From Monocercomonoides exilis (lineage: Eukaryota > Preaxostyla > Oxymonadida > Polymastigidae), in NCBI GenBank assembly GCA_001643675.2, contig LSRY02000009.1, positions 629,501 through 693,500 of the forward strand: 64,000 bases of DNA. Direction: 5' to 3'. Every line of letters begins with the position of its first letter. The first letter of the stretch is position 1. The notes beneath the pieces are model-generated. The model worked only from the letters and a program-made list of their open reading frames with translations, did not search any database and had not been told where the DNA came from. The position numbers and the translations under genes were made by a program. This document shows, one piece after another, positions 11,280 through 23,900 of the stretch.

Positions 11280-13037
11280 TTATTTTGTTTGACTATGATT
11301 TTCATTGGATGAGAAAGAAGAAGATCGTGCCCGAGATAAGTTTGAATCTGAAGATGCAGAAGAATCTGATTGTTGAGAAAATAAATGATGAGTTGAAATC
11401 AATTGCAAAGACGAAATTGGAGTATTTAACTGTGGTTGAGGAGAAATTGCCGTTTCATTCAGTGAAGCCTGAGAAGAATATTGTGTATTTATTAGGGGCA
11501 AAGGGGAATTCAATAAAAACTGATTAGATGAAGTCGACTTCCGCAAACGAGTTGATTCCCATTGATCTGGAAGAAACCAAGAAAAAGGGCAACTTCTTGT
11601 ATCATCATCGTTTATTCTTTCTATTTCTTTCAATTTATCTTCATTTCTTTCAGAATTATTGAAATTGACAGTTTTTCTTTTTTCTTTTTCTTTTTCTTTT
11701 TCTTTTTCTTCAGAAGTTGAATCATCATCTATTTCTATTTCTTCTCTTTCTTCTAATTCCAATAATGAATGTTTTTGTTTTTTCTCTTGATCTGGATGCT
11801 TGGAAAATCGTTTGCAGTATGGGTCATTTGATTCTGTTGATTCTTCTAAAAATGATAAATAATGGAAATATGAAAGTGAAAAAATGTTCTTTTCATGCTC
11901 AAAAGAACAATATGGGTGTAAAAACAAAAACAAACCAATTCTTTGGATTGACTTTGAATATTCAAAAGTTGAATTCTCATTTGCAAGATTAAGTTTTTTT
12001 CTTTGTCTTTCTATATACTGCTCGTTCGCTTTCTTTTTCGCTTCCTTTTTTTGATAAAATTGAGTGTGAAGTTCGTTAATAATCAACTCGTTTGCATCGC
12101 AATCTGATTTCGTTAAAGGATTGTGTAAAATGTGAAAATTGGTTAAACAAACTGAAACAATAAAAAAATCTTCAACTGTTTTAATATCCATAGGCCAATT
12201 TCTTCTGAACACAGTAAATAAAGTCTTTAATCGTCCAGAAAACCTTTCTACAATAACCCTGTGCTTCGATAGATATGGTGTTCCTTGGGGTTTTGTAATA
12301 ATAGCTCCCAATTCTGCTTTTGCTCCCATATAGGCCGAGTCTGCCATGATTTTGGAACCTTTGAGATGTTGAGAGAAGGTTGGATAGTGATTTTTGAATA
12401 TTTCATAGTCATGAACGCTTCCTGGGTAAAAATCACTGATTGTGCTGGCTAATCCGTTCTTTGGGTTGACCCCAATTTCAACTTTAACACAGTAAGAATG
12501 ATGTTTTCCACTAAAAAATTTCATTCCATCTGCCAATTTTCCACTTGGCCTGTTAATAGGCACAATTGTGCAATCCAAAATTAGACCAACCTCTTGCAAC
12601 TCTTTGATTCTATCTTTACGAAAAATCAAAAGTAAATTAACAAGTGTATCTTTAAAGTTTCCAACGATGCTGTGTAATAACTGCGTAACTGAGCTATGTG
12701 ATTTGTAAAATGGATAAGTCAAAAGTTCTGTCATTGATGTTGAGCCCAAATGAAGGAAATTGAGTAAAATAAAAAGTTGTTCGTCAATATTTTGAATTGC
12801 CTTTTGCTTTCCACGATGTTGAGGTAACTCGTAATCAAGAAGAAGAAGCAACATATCAAATTCTGTTCTTGTGAAACCTGTCAAGCTGAAAAATCCGTGA
12901 ATGGGATCTTCGCTTTTTTGACAAGCTTTTTCTATTAAGGAATTTTTTTTCTCTTCCGGAGTTATTGGCGTGTGCGTTGGAAGCGTTATTCTTTTTTCTG
13001 CACGCTCAAGAACCTCCAAAAAATTCAATCGTTCCAT
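11280..13037 (-). CDS. DDE_Tnp_4 / IS5-Harbinger superfamily transposase
   Basis: Begins with an ATG at 13037. Residues about 45-125 form a helix-turn-helix domain (SLTGFTRTEFDMLL, STSMTELLTYPF). Residues about 150-300 form the DDE nuclease: D155 in LILDCTIVP, D233 in IMADSAYMG and E264 in VIVERFSGRLK, with GKHHSYCVKVE and FYPGSVHDYEIF between. All three catalytic residues are intact. The 585-residue frame includes a probable 90-bp intron (11935-11846, donor GTTTGT, acceptor TTTAG, phase 1). Removing it keeps the frame and gives 555 residues, linking RI to EESTESND. The C-terminal roughly 170 residues are Ser/Lys/Glu-rich low complexity. It would cut and paste the element at 10.6-13.2 kb. No stop or frameshift is seen, so it may be active. 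Confidence 0.85.
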   Translation of the reverse strand: MERLNFLEVLERAEKRITLPTHTPITPEEKKNSLIEKACQKSEDPIHGFFSLTGFTRTEFDMLLLLLDYELPQHRGKQKAIQNIDEQLFILLNFLHLGSTSMTELLTYPFYKSHSSVTQLLHSIVGNFKDTLVNLLLIFRKDRIKELQEVGLILDCTIVPINRPSGKLADGMKFFSGKHHSYCVKVEIGVNPKNGLASTISDFYPGSVHDYEIFKNHYPTFSQHLKGSKIMADSAYMGAKAELGAIITKPQGTPYLSKHRVIVERFSGRLKTLFTVFRRNWPMDIKTVEDFFIVSVCLTNFHILHNPLTKSDCDANELIINELHTQFYQKKEAKKKANEQYIERQRKKLNLANENSTFEYSKSIQRIGLFLFLHPYCSFEHEKNIFSLSYFHYLSFLEESTESNDPYCKRFSKHPDQEKKQKHSLLELEEREEIEIDDDSTSEEKEKEKEKEKRKTVNFNNSERNEDKLKEIERINDDDTRSCPFSWFLPDQWESTRLRKSTSSNQFLLNSPLPLINTQYSSQASLNETAISPQPQLNTPISSLQLISTHHLFSQQSDSSASSDSNLSRARSSSFSSNENHSQTK

Positions 13038-13226
13038 GACAAATATTTATTTGCAAAATTTCAATTGATCTTACACCATTTTTTGTTCAATCAAATTTAT
13101 GATCGACAAACCAGCATTTGAAGTTTTGAAATTGATTGAGTCATTTTGAAAAAGAATTTGTTTTATCGCATTTTTATCAAACTTATTTCAATTTTGTTCC
13201 ACTTTTTCTAATTGAAAAAATATATT

Positions 13227-13239
13227 TAAAATAGGTCTA
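13227..13239 (-). repeat. Candidate right terminal inverted repeat of the Harbinger-type element
   Basis: Reverse complement of TAGACCTATTTTA, matching 10618-10630. Confidence 0.4.
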
Positions 13240-14382
13240 TTGAACGAGCACATGTTTAAATAAATGAAATAGTTGAAAAATAATATCTTTAAAACAGGAA
13301 TAAAAAGATGTGCATCCATACGTCCCCTTTTCTGAAAAATCTTTGACAAGTGACAAAAAAGAAAACAGATGTTCAATAGTTTCAATTTTATTGTAATGGA
13401 AGCCATTGATCAATAGTTTTGAAAAAAATAAAATTTGATGATATGAAAATTTAATTAAACCAAAATTTAAGACATTTAAAAAATCATGCGAAAACAATAT
13501 TTTGTTCAATTTTTTTATAATTTTTGAAAATGCCAATTGATAAAAATGTTGTGGAGATTATAAGTAATTGTTTTCCTCTTAAAAAGCGCTTTAACCTTCA
13601 TGTTTGGTTGTTATTATGAAATCAATGCATTCTTGGGATGTTCAGAAGTATGGACTTTGTTTCACATGTGTTCATAAAATATTAGCAGTTTATGTCTTTT
13701 CTGAATAAAAAGATGTGAGATGAAATGAATGATCTTCAAAAGAACATAAGTGGGAAAGCCTTCAACTCCTTTATTAACTGCACTTTTCCCCGATAATCAT
13801 CAAAGGATTCTTTTTCACATAAAGGTTTCTGCTTTAACTTATCATATTGGATTCCTCCTGATAAATCTGTTAATATAATCCAACAAATCACGATTATCTT
13901 TTCTTTTCTTTATTTTCCTCTTTTTCATATATTTAAGAAATGAATCTTCTTAAAAATTTTGGACAATCCATTGATTTTGTTTTGAAAAGGAAAACGATTC
14001 TGGATTATTTTATGAAAAAATGAACATCTGTTAATCCTTTTCTCAATGAAAGAAAATTGAATGAGTTGTTCAAATACCTCTCAATGGTTAATAGAAAGAA
14101 TCAGCGAACGTCGATGCTTTATTCGAGTTGACAGATGTGAAAAACAATCTGGAAGCATTTTCCGAACTGTTATCAAGAAGAAACAATCAAATGACTGAAA
14201 TAAAATGGCAAAATATATTTCTTTCGAAGTTCATTTTTCTTCTTGAAATAAAAGCTTTTATAAAACATATCATTGCTGTTTTTTTGTCTTCAATTTGTTT
14301 CTATGCAAAAATAAAAATAAAAATAAAAATAAAAAACTTGGTTGGATTATCTAAAACACTGTCAAACACAAAACGTTTTCAA
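13240..14382. other. AT-rich intergenic spacer
   Basis: Only short ORFs without family features. A short AAAATA/AAATAA tandem run lies near 14308-14335. No RNA gene recognised. Confidence 0.45.
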
Positions 14383-15764
14383 TCATTCCATGCTCCTTTC
14401 ATAATCGAAGATATTGGATGCACAGTGAAATGAATCGGAAAGATCTTCAAATCCTCTTTCCTCAAACAAGTCGATAATCCTTCTCTTTTGCATCTTCTGC
14501 CTTTCCTTCTCGTTTCCATCGTTGATTTTCTCTCTCACTCTGTATGAAAGTGAAACATTGAACTCCAAACAGCAATGTGTTATCTCATTATCCAAAGTTT
14601 GCTGATAAAGTTTCTCCATCACGTAATCAACAGCACCTCCACTTATCAAAATGTCGACATCATCTGTCGAGCAAAATAAAATTCTTTCAAAAAGATCGAT
14701 GAATCTTCTATACGTACCTCTGCTGTTTCCCTCTGCCGTCATGCTCAGTCCCACAAGGCATCTGACCAATTCATCCCATCCTTCCCCACTCAAATCACTG
14801 TAATGAAAGCATGTGCGAAGCGTTCTGCATCATCTCTTGATTATGAGCTTTTCTTTTCTTCCTTTTCTTCCTTTTGCTTTCTTTCCCTTTCTCTTCTTCT
14901 TCTTCTCCCAGCAAACACAACTTTTCAATTCTTTCAATTCCCTCACAGCCTCTCTCGCAAAAAATGCACCAAAGAATTTTCCACTTTTTGTCTCCCAATC
15001 CAAATCTGCATTCCCAACAAAATAATCCCATGCCAATTGGCAGGCAAAGTGAGTTAGATTGCGATGCACAAGATTATGCTTTATGATTTCTGTGATCTCG
15101 TTAAGAAACAGACAATCCTTCTCTTCCTGTTAGAAAAATGAAATGTTCAGTAATTAATAATTAACAAAGAAATTTCATCATACATGGTTTTTGACAATAT
15201 TTCCTAGAGCTATCAATGCCATTTCAACATCTTTATGAGCTTCTTCGCTTTCCTCGTTGTTCAACGCATCTCTCAGAAGGAGAGGAACACATATTGAAAT
15301 CACTTTTGGTGAGAAGTTGCAACTAAGAGAAATATAGCATTTGCATAGATTAGCCAAAAGATTTTCATCTTTTCTTTCTTTTTTCTCATTTTCGTCAATC
15401 ATCATCTTTCTTATTCGTTTACTCAATGATGATTCCAAAAATCCATTTGCCCATTCACTTTTCAACGCTTTCCAATATCCAACATGCTTCAACAGCAAGA
15501 TTGCATTCCCCATTGACAGTTTCTCTTCCTCAATCATTTGGTGAATTTTGTTGAACAATTCTTCTGAAAATACAGACTCAAATTTATCCTTATTCATTTC
15601 TTCCATTTGTTCATTCATTTCTTCGATTTTCTGTTTCTGTTCAATTTCATCGCAATCTTCAAGTCCTTCAAATAATTCTTGAATGAAAAAAAAAATGCAA
15701 TAAAATATGAAGTCAACTGTAACAACGATTGCACGCCAGTGAATTTTTCTGTGAGTTCCATATC
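14383..15764 (-). pseudogene. Helical-repeat multigene family, copy B (nearly complete, one nonsense codon)
   Basis: Exons: 28-nt mini-exon 15764-15737, 15677-15184 and 15126-14383. Motifs: GLEDCDEIEQKQK, SEELFNKIHQMIEEEK, LLKHVGYW, SICVPLLLRDA, then FACQLAWDYF, SGGAVDYVMEKLYQQT and FEERGFEDLSDSF. The intron after exon 2 sits at the same place and phase (0) as in A and C (donor GTATGA). The only lesion found is TGA at 14832-14830, in the sequence IIKR-stop, where relatives have ERW; a TGG to TGA change explains it. Translation otherwise continues to the normal C terminus. The mini-exon donor is GC (GCGTGC). A short ATG-to-stop ORF covering only one exon would miss most of this gene. Confidence 0.75.
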
Positions 15765-17962
15765 CTGCAATTTTTGAAAAGCGTCACATTCAGAATGAAG
15801 CACCAAATTGCCAATTTATTTGAATTCGAATATGCAGGATGGAAGAAATCAGCGAAAAGCAAAAACTCAAAACAGCCAAGAAAATAACCGCATCCAGACC
15901 ATCCTATTTCCTGCAAATATCTTTTGCAAACGACGAAAGAGAAAATTGACACTTTATCCAATTCGGTTTACTGCAATGGATGTTTTGATCAAACCTTTTT
16001 AAAAGAATAAGAATTCTAATTTAAAAAAGGAGGATTGAAGGAAAAATATTTTCAACAAAATAAGCTATCTTTTTTGTCTATATTTGAAAAATCGAAGAAT
16101 TAAACATTATTGATAAATGGATATTATTTAAATCATTTTGCATTTTGAGGCAAAAGTAGATACAACAACGAAAATGCGAAATGTTTGCTTGTAATTCGCT
16201 GTATCTTTTTTTATTTCAATTCAATTTGAAGATATTTACATCCGCTATCTTTTTCAGACCCGGGAATTTGACATTTTTTTTCAAATGGGCAGTCTTCGCT
16301 TTTCAGAGCAGAAAAAGTCTGACTGTGAGTGTTGGGCCAACGTGCATATGTTTAACATATTGGAGGAGCATTTGATTCTGTTAATCTTTCGGAGAAACAT
16401 GATTGAATTGAAAAGATTATTAAAGCGTTTCTTTTTATCGAAAAGTCAGAAATAGACTTCTTTGAGGGCGAAAAGACTGTTGGAAAGGACGTTTGGTGAA
16501 TCCTCTTGCGAAACTGTGGAAAATTTGTGGAATAATTATTTTCTGTTGGAGGATAACAAGCATTGATTACAAAACAATATGTATATAAACATATTTTGAA
16601 GGTTTGCAGTTATTTTTTGTTAACGTTGCATAATTTTATTGTTTTTGCTGTTGAAAGAATAAGAAACCTATTTATTTTGTGAGAAAAGAAGAAAAATAAT
16701 GAATTGGCAGAAAAGGAAAGTGAAGGATGGACAAAACGTATATGTTGAAGGAGAAGTAGTTGCAAGAACTTATGGTATTGGATTTAGACGAAGAATTATT
16801 TTTGGAAGAAAGACGAGTTGAGTGAAAAAAGTGAACAAAAAATGGAAAATGAGGAAAGAGTGAAACAGAAAATGAGATTATCATATGATTCCTATTTTTA
16901 ATTTTTGAGATGGAGAGGGTTTTACAAAATGTGAAAAGGAGTTAGAGGTTTTTATTCGCTAGATGATATTCAAAATGGAAAAAGAAGAGTATTTCTTTTT
17001 GCTTCTCTTTTGTTGTTTGAAGAAATTTCTCTTCACAATTCTCGACTTTCAATCATTTTATTCAATTCATTTGTATATAATCATCTTCTTCCTCTTTTCA
17101 AAACAACAACATCATATCACACAACTTCCTATCGTTGTTTCTATTCTTATCATCCTTGTTTATTTTTTTATTTATTCACATCTGCATAGTGGATTATTGG
17201 AGAAAAGAAGGAAAGAAGAAATCTATTGTCAATCCATTTCGATTTCCATGTAAATATTTTCTACGGATAATGAAATGTCGAGCTGAATGTTTCCAACTGT
17301 AGAATTAATGGATGTAGAATTAAAGAAGAAAGACTTCATGTTGGACGAAGATAACAAATCTTGAAAATAGACAAAACAAAATTGCTTCATCTTCGAAAGG
17401 AAGAGAAAGAGTACCAATTTGAATATCTTGTATATCATCGAAAATGAATGGGAATGTCTCAACAATTGTTTTTTTAATTATCTTCCTTCATGCTTGCTTA
17501 TACGATATTGCAGACGAACTTCATTCAGATATCAACAAAAGTTAGATTGATTGGATTTTTTTAAATATTTCAATTAGCATTGCCGTTCACAATGCTTGAA
17601 ACTCGCAGCGTATGTTGGAGCAAAAGATTTATTGGCAAATTTCCACCGATATAATTCTTTTTATTGGGTACAACAGAATTCTAATATGATTTAATGCAAC
17701 TTAAGTCGAATTTTCTTTCAAAACAGACATCGTTAACGAACTCGACATTGAATGGAAAAGGGATTTTGTGGAAAAATAAATGCATTTAATCAAAATATAT
17801 ATTTTATCAATTTCATCCAAAAGATTATCTTTTTTAAAAAAAATTATCCAACCATTATAAAATTTTTTGATTTGAGATTTCAAATTTTTGTGCGAGTTTT
17901 TTGCAGCTCAGAAATAGTATTCACAGGGATACACTTTTGTGGCAACATAAAAGAGCTCATTT
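15765..17962. other. Intergenic region with a sequence block shared with the region upstream of copy C
   Basis: The part nearest copy B (about 15820-15995) resembles 27940-28121 upstream of copy C, sharing an exact 18-mer ending in TTTGATCAAA plus similar TTTGAGTTTTT and CATATTCGAATTCAA stretches. Elsewhere only short ORFs occur. One, 16963-17253 (plus), would encode 96 residues with hydrophobic segments, but it lacks family support and sits in T-rich sequence, so I do not call it a gene. Confidence 0.4.
15976..15995. promoter_or_regulatory. Palindromic TTTGATCAAA motif about 210-240 bp upstream of copy B
   Basis: The 10-bp palindrome lies within an 18-bp block identical to 28104-28121, at nearly the same distance from copy C. 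A related GGTTTGATCAAAC lies upstream of copy D. It could be a promoter element or simply conserved flank from duplication. Confidence 0.35.
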
Positions 17963-20900
17963 ATGGAGTTTAACATGATTAAGGAAAGCACTAGCATGGA
18001 AAATATTGATCAAAGTGATGATTATTGCAATTTAACTTCTTCTTGTGATAAGGCTGATATCAATGAACAAAACCATAATACTATGAATATCCCTTATGTA
18101 TGTTATTGAAGAATTACATTGTTATAGATTTTTATCATTTATTTTTGTTTCAAAACAATTTCAACAAACAATACATGATTTTCTGATAATTTACTTTCAA
18201 TATGATTTGTTTTATATCGTAGTCTGCTGATGATAGTGAAAACATTGCAACTTCATTTAGAAATATTGCACTGACAGGAACAGGATTGAAGGGAGGACAG
18301 CAAAGTCCTCAGATGTCAAAATCTCCTCATCTTCCCTTTGAATCAATACTTCAATCAGCTGAAATAATACCAGAAGTACAGGATCATAATAGTAAATCTT
18401 CCTCCCCCATATCGAAATCTTATCGTCATTCAACATTATATGAAACACCAAAGCAATCACAATCAAATGCACTTTTGACAACGAGATCATCACAGATGCC
18501 GACAAACAAAACAACTTTGATGGAATATGAATTATCCCCCACTGACCCCTTTGACACAAAGCCTTTTTGCGCCTACAGATCTTTACAAGAATTTACAAAT
18601 AATCAAGCGACTTCTGAAACTGCTTCTGACATTTCACCTTTCAGAGCATCCTTTTCACCTTCACCAAGCCCTATTCATGGACGTCGTTATGTAGAACAAT
18701 CAGTTGCTGCATTTTATGATACTGAACATACAGGCCAATCATCAGAGCCAGCAGGTTCCATGCTGCCAGATGTTGTTGGTACACCATTTAAACAAATCAC
18801 ATCAAATGAAACAATGAAAAATGAGTCGTTGAAAGAAGATCATTCAGAAAAAATAACATTGTTTCCTTCATTTGAAATGCAACGCACTCCCGACGAGGCA
18901 AAGAGGAAAGAAGATGAAATCTTTTCTTCGAGCGACGAAGCATTAAATCAAAAACTGTTGACAGATCGAGCAATTGAAGATAATTCCTTTTTGGATCTTT
19001 CATCAAATGACATTCATTCACCGTTGTTCGATGATGATTCGATGCTTTTCTCTTCACAGGAAAATGATGCGCCGACATTCGGCTCTTCTGATTTCGACTC
19101 AGGTTTTCCCGAGTCAGAGAAATTCGAATACGCTTTTTCGAGTCGCATTGGCTTTGATAGAAACAAGATAAAGCACGAAAACTACAATGACATGGATCTC
19201 AATCCGTTGCAGGCTCATTATTTAACTTCTTCATCTCACGACCAGGCAGGAACTGCGCCTGCTGATGATCTGAAATTTGAAGATGATATTCTATTTTCTC
19301 AATTAGCAAACAGAAAAATATATTCGATAGAAACTCCTCAATCGGAGTCACATTCATTGTCAGGTTCAACATTTTCTTCTTCTTCTTCTTCTTCTTCTTT
19401 TTCTCCTTCGCGTACTTCTTCAACAACAGAAAATGCATCATCACCCACGGCAATTAACAAAAAATTAGGAACGTCTCCACATGAGAAAACACATTTCTTG
19501 TCTCACTACAGCGATTTGCTCTCCTTTTCTGACAGCAAAACGAATGTGAATGACCCAATCAACGCACTTACTTCGCCATTTCATTCTTCTTCCACATCTT
19601 CGCTCGCATTGCCAAGGTATTTTGGAGCAACATCTTCAAGCCAGTCACAAAGACCATCAAGCACAAACTCCCCGGTCAGTTCAGAAACAAATAACGGCTC
19701 GATTTCTCTTTTAATTTCAATGGCACAATTTGACAATTTTGAAAACAAAGCGTTTCAAAGTCCGTTGACAACTCCATCTCTTTCTCCACGCTCTGTTTGC
19801 GGATCAAGAAGAAGGAAGTTTATACAAGAACAGACCAACTCAGAAACGAATCAGAGGACGAGAAATGCATCGCCTGCAGTTGTCTCCAGCTCTGATGAAT
19901 CTCCTTCTTTTTCATCGCGCACTTTCAGCACACACAGATATCTGACATCTTTATCTCCAACAGCTTCGCAATCATCATCATCTACCACTTCTTCTTCAGC
20001 AATATCTTCATTTGACACTGAACGGGACCAACTACACCAGCAGATGCTCACCAATCAGTTTGATTTTTTTGCCTCTTCTCGTCCTGATTCGCCTTTTGCT
20101 GCTGTAAAGACTGAGGCAAATTCTTTGCTATCTTCGAACATGAACGCTGAATTTCAAAATACCAATTCACGTCCACATACACCTTCATCTGCAAGCAATC
20201 CATTTGTTTCTCTTTCGCCTTCTCAAAAATTGAAAGAAGCTTATCATCAGCTGCAAAACAACGATGTTAAACGGATATCACCTCGAAAAATAAGCGGAAA
20301 ATTTACTAAGAATTTAGGAGAAATGCGATTTGAAGGCTTTGTTGCTGATAATGAGCTCGACACCTCAGCAAATGATGCTGAAGAATTGTACCAGAAGGAA
20401 ACTGAAAGAGGAGACGAAATGAATATAATGGAGACTCCTCCATCACCTTCATCTGCGATGGGGAAAACAACATGCCAACGAAATCTAAATTCTTTTTCAG
20501 TCAAAATGCAAATGAAATTCACAGAAAAAACTGAGAAGCAACTTTCACAATTGAACGATTCAGGAAATAATTATGCGCTGTCTGATGCAAATTGCGATAA
20601 ACAAAGTGGATACAATGAAGCACGAAAAAGTGAATTTAAGCTGCAGCAAAAATGTTTTGATTCTCCGGGCAACGAAATCAGCGACGATGGAACAAACGGC
20701 ACATTTGAGAAATTGGAAGAACTGAACGAAACCAATGAGCAAATTTACAGCAATCAAAGCGAGTCATTTAAAAAGAACAATCAGAATACAGAAGAAGATG
20801 ATTTGATGTATCCTCAGAAACAACTTCAACGTGGATACACAAATTATCACCCATTTTCAGGAGAACATCTCTGGAATGATCAAAATGCAGCTGTTAAAAG

Positions 20901-23900
20901 TTATCCACAAACTTGTACATCTCATGATTCTTTATCCACTTCATTTTCTCAGTCCAGGTCCACAGTCAATCAGAAGCAATCTGCTTTGAGCAGTCCATCT
21001 CACACTTCCGCTGAGCACACTTCACGAACATCACATCAGCAATCCACATCAAAACGTATCACAACATCAGCCACCTCATCAGCTTCTCCTTTGTCTTCCT
21101 CTCCTTCTCATTCGAATTCTCCAACTTCTTCTTCTTCCTTTTCTCACTCTTTAAACAACTCACCTCACTCACGCAGAACATACACATCCAACGACCTTTC
21201 GCAAAATGCCATCAAAAAGCCTCGCGGGCGTCCCAAAGGTGCACTTGGACAGAGGAAGAAGAGGATGAAGAAGCGTCTGATAACAGAATGCCGCTCCAGC
21301 GACCCGAATCGTGCTGCTCTGGCCAGCACTTTGCTGACCAAACTGCTGAATGGAGAGCATGTCGAAGCTAACTTTGTCTATCATAAGCACAGCCGAAACC
21401 CAATTTCCTCTTTATCTACAGCTCAGATGGCATTCGAAGAACACAATTCTGGAAATGAAAGCAATGCCGAAAGGAAAAATATGGATGAGAACGGAGAACA
21501 ATCCGAAGAGCATATTTTTGGCGCAGATGGAACAGAAGGAGAAGATGAAGATGAAGAGGAAGGAGAAGGAGAGGAAGAAAAGGATTGGATAAAACAAGAA
21601 GAGGCTAACGCATCGCACAACTCGAATAATGACAGCAACAACATCAATGAAAGCGAAGACCAAAAAGCAAAAATGAGCAATCAAACTGCGAAAGTTCAGA
21701 AATCAGATGCAACACCCTGCAAAAGCGCACATCCACAAGTCCATTCAGCAACAACAGCTGCAACATCCTCCAATTTGCTTCAAAGCCCTTCTCTTTCTTC
21801 TTCTCTTGAAGCATATGCTTCTTCACCGACAAAAAGCATCAACGCGTCTGAAGACGACGAAATGTCCTGGCTGCAGTCAGATAGCGAGGCAGATAAACGG
21901 TCTGAACTTGGTTCGCCGACTGATGAGTCGCGAAGGCGGACGCGTGTTCTTGTTCCACGAGAACACAGGCCACCTTCGCGAGACAGTGAGTTTGTCACTT
22001 TCTTTTCTACAAGAGCGAAAAGGGCACCAAATTCGACCCAGCAAATCAGTGTAGAAAAATCAGCAGCGTCAAAAACTCATTCAGAATTCACTGCATCAAC
22101 ACCTTCTTCGATTCTTTCTCCGCTGAAAGAAGACAGAACAAAAGATGAAATATCAAAAGGTTCATTTGACAGTTTTGGTTTCAATACTGCTGGGAAATCG
22201 ATATTCTCACAAAAACGTTCAAACAAAAATTCAAAAAAATCGAAGAGATCATGCAAAAATCGAACAAAGTCTTCAAAAATAGCACAGCAAGTTGCAATCA
22301 GCCATCTTCAAACGAGTTTTCAGCAAGATAGATTTCAGTTACCATCTTCAATTACATCTGGAATTTCTTCACTATCAACGAAATTGAATGAATCTTGCCT
22401 TTATTCAGACAAACATTCAGGAGTCAAGCAAATGGAAAAGAAACAACATTCATCGAATTATTCAACAAGATCGCAAAAGTTATCAACGCCTCAGCTATCT
22501 GAGGAAATGATTGATGACAAATATGATACAAAAGACAAATTCGGAATAAAATTGCATGGAATAGAGAAAAACTTCAACCACAACAACGGCAAATCAACGA
22601 GAATAACTGCTTTTGAGCATTCTGGTTTCAACAACAGCGATTATGATGATTCAAGCAGCTTAGATTTCTCGACTGACGATGATTTGGACTCAGACTCGAG
22701 TTTTGATGAAGAAGAAGATCTGAGACTGGATTATAATGCTGTTTTGGAAGCATTCAAAAGATCAAAAAATGAGAAAGAAAATTCCAGAGATCTAAACGTA
22801 GAAAACAAAAACTCAAAAATGAAAGAAAGCGAAATTGAAGGAATGGATGAAGATTTTGGATTCAATGAATTTAAATACAATAATGTGAGACGCGAGCAGC
22901 ACAATGTTGATCACGGAAAGGCTTCAACAAAACGAGCAGATTGGATTCACATGGATTCAAGGAGCTTTTCTGAGGACTCAGAATTATCTTCCACAAGCAA
23001 CGATACAACAAGGAGAGCAAATGCTAAAGGAAAAAAATGCGAAAGAAATAGAATGGAATTTGATAGTCCGACAAGAATTGTGAAAGGAGACCTTACAGTT
23101 GAAGAAGAAATGGAGTTGCTTGAAAAGGAAGAGGAGGAGCTGGACAAGCACAGTCATGATAGAAGCAACAATTCATTTGAATTTGAAGAAACAGAAGAAA
23201 TGAATTCAAATAAACAAGAAAGCAGAAAGCAAAGAGGAAGAGGAAGAGGAAAGGAGGTTTACAGAAATTGGGCAAAACAACCGAACTCAATGAAATATTC
23301 CGAGGGTGAAAACTTTGAACAAGATAATTTTGAAGATAGCTCATTTGATGAAAATCTGTTTGACAGCGAATCAACTGATACACAGAACGAAGAAGCCCAT
23401 GATGGAGGTGAAGAAAGGGAAGAAAGGGAAGAAAGGGAAGAAAGGATGGACGCACCCGGAAAGGGGAAATCAGCAACTTCAGTTGGCTTCTTATCGCCCA
23501 AACGCCAGCAACATCCACCTTCTCAGTCGCATTTCCGCCGCTCGACTTCTGCCACACGAGTTGGCTTGAGAGGCAATCAGATGGGCAACTTTTCGTTGGC
23601 ATCCAGAAATATGCAGATTGGTTCGCACCTTGGAACAGGAAGAGGAAAAGGAATAAGAATGGCAGATGAGTTTGATTGTGACATGCATTCTGAAGAAATA
23701 GAAGAAAGAGAATATGAGCCACAGTATTGGAATATCTCCTCTGTTTTTTCTCCACGAAGCAAGAAGAAGCAATCAAAAAGAACACAACAAAAGGATGAAA
23801 AGTTGTCCAAAGTTACAAAAGAGAACAGAAAGGATATTTGCAAAATGGAGATAACAGAGAAAGAATCAAGAGAAAGAGGGACAAAGATTACAACAAATGC

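Larger units (their letters stand above)
10618..13239 (-). mobile_element. IS5/Harbinger (PIF)-type DNA transposon, candidate boundaries
   Basis: The transposase gene (13037-11280) is flanked by a 13-bp perfect inverted repeat, TAGACCTATTTTA, at 10618-10630 and its reverse complement at 13227-13239. The terminal TA could equally be a 2-bp target duplication. The pairing is short and AT-rich, and sequence just inside the left end weakly resembles the region upstream of helical-repeat copies B and C. The transposon identity is secure from the protein; the exact ends are provisional. Confidence 0.45.

Noticed and set aside
16963-17253. Small hydrophobic 96-residue ORF
   Set aside because: T-rich composition explains the hydrophobicity; no family, conserved context or splice evidence.
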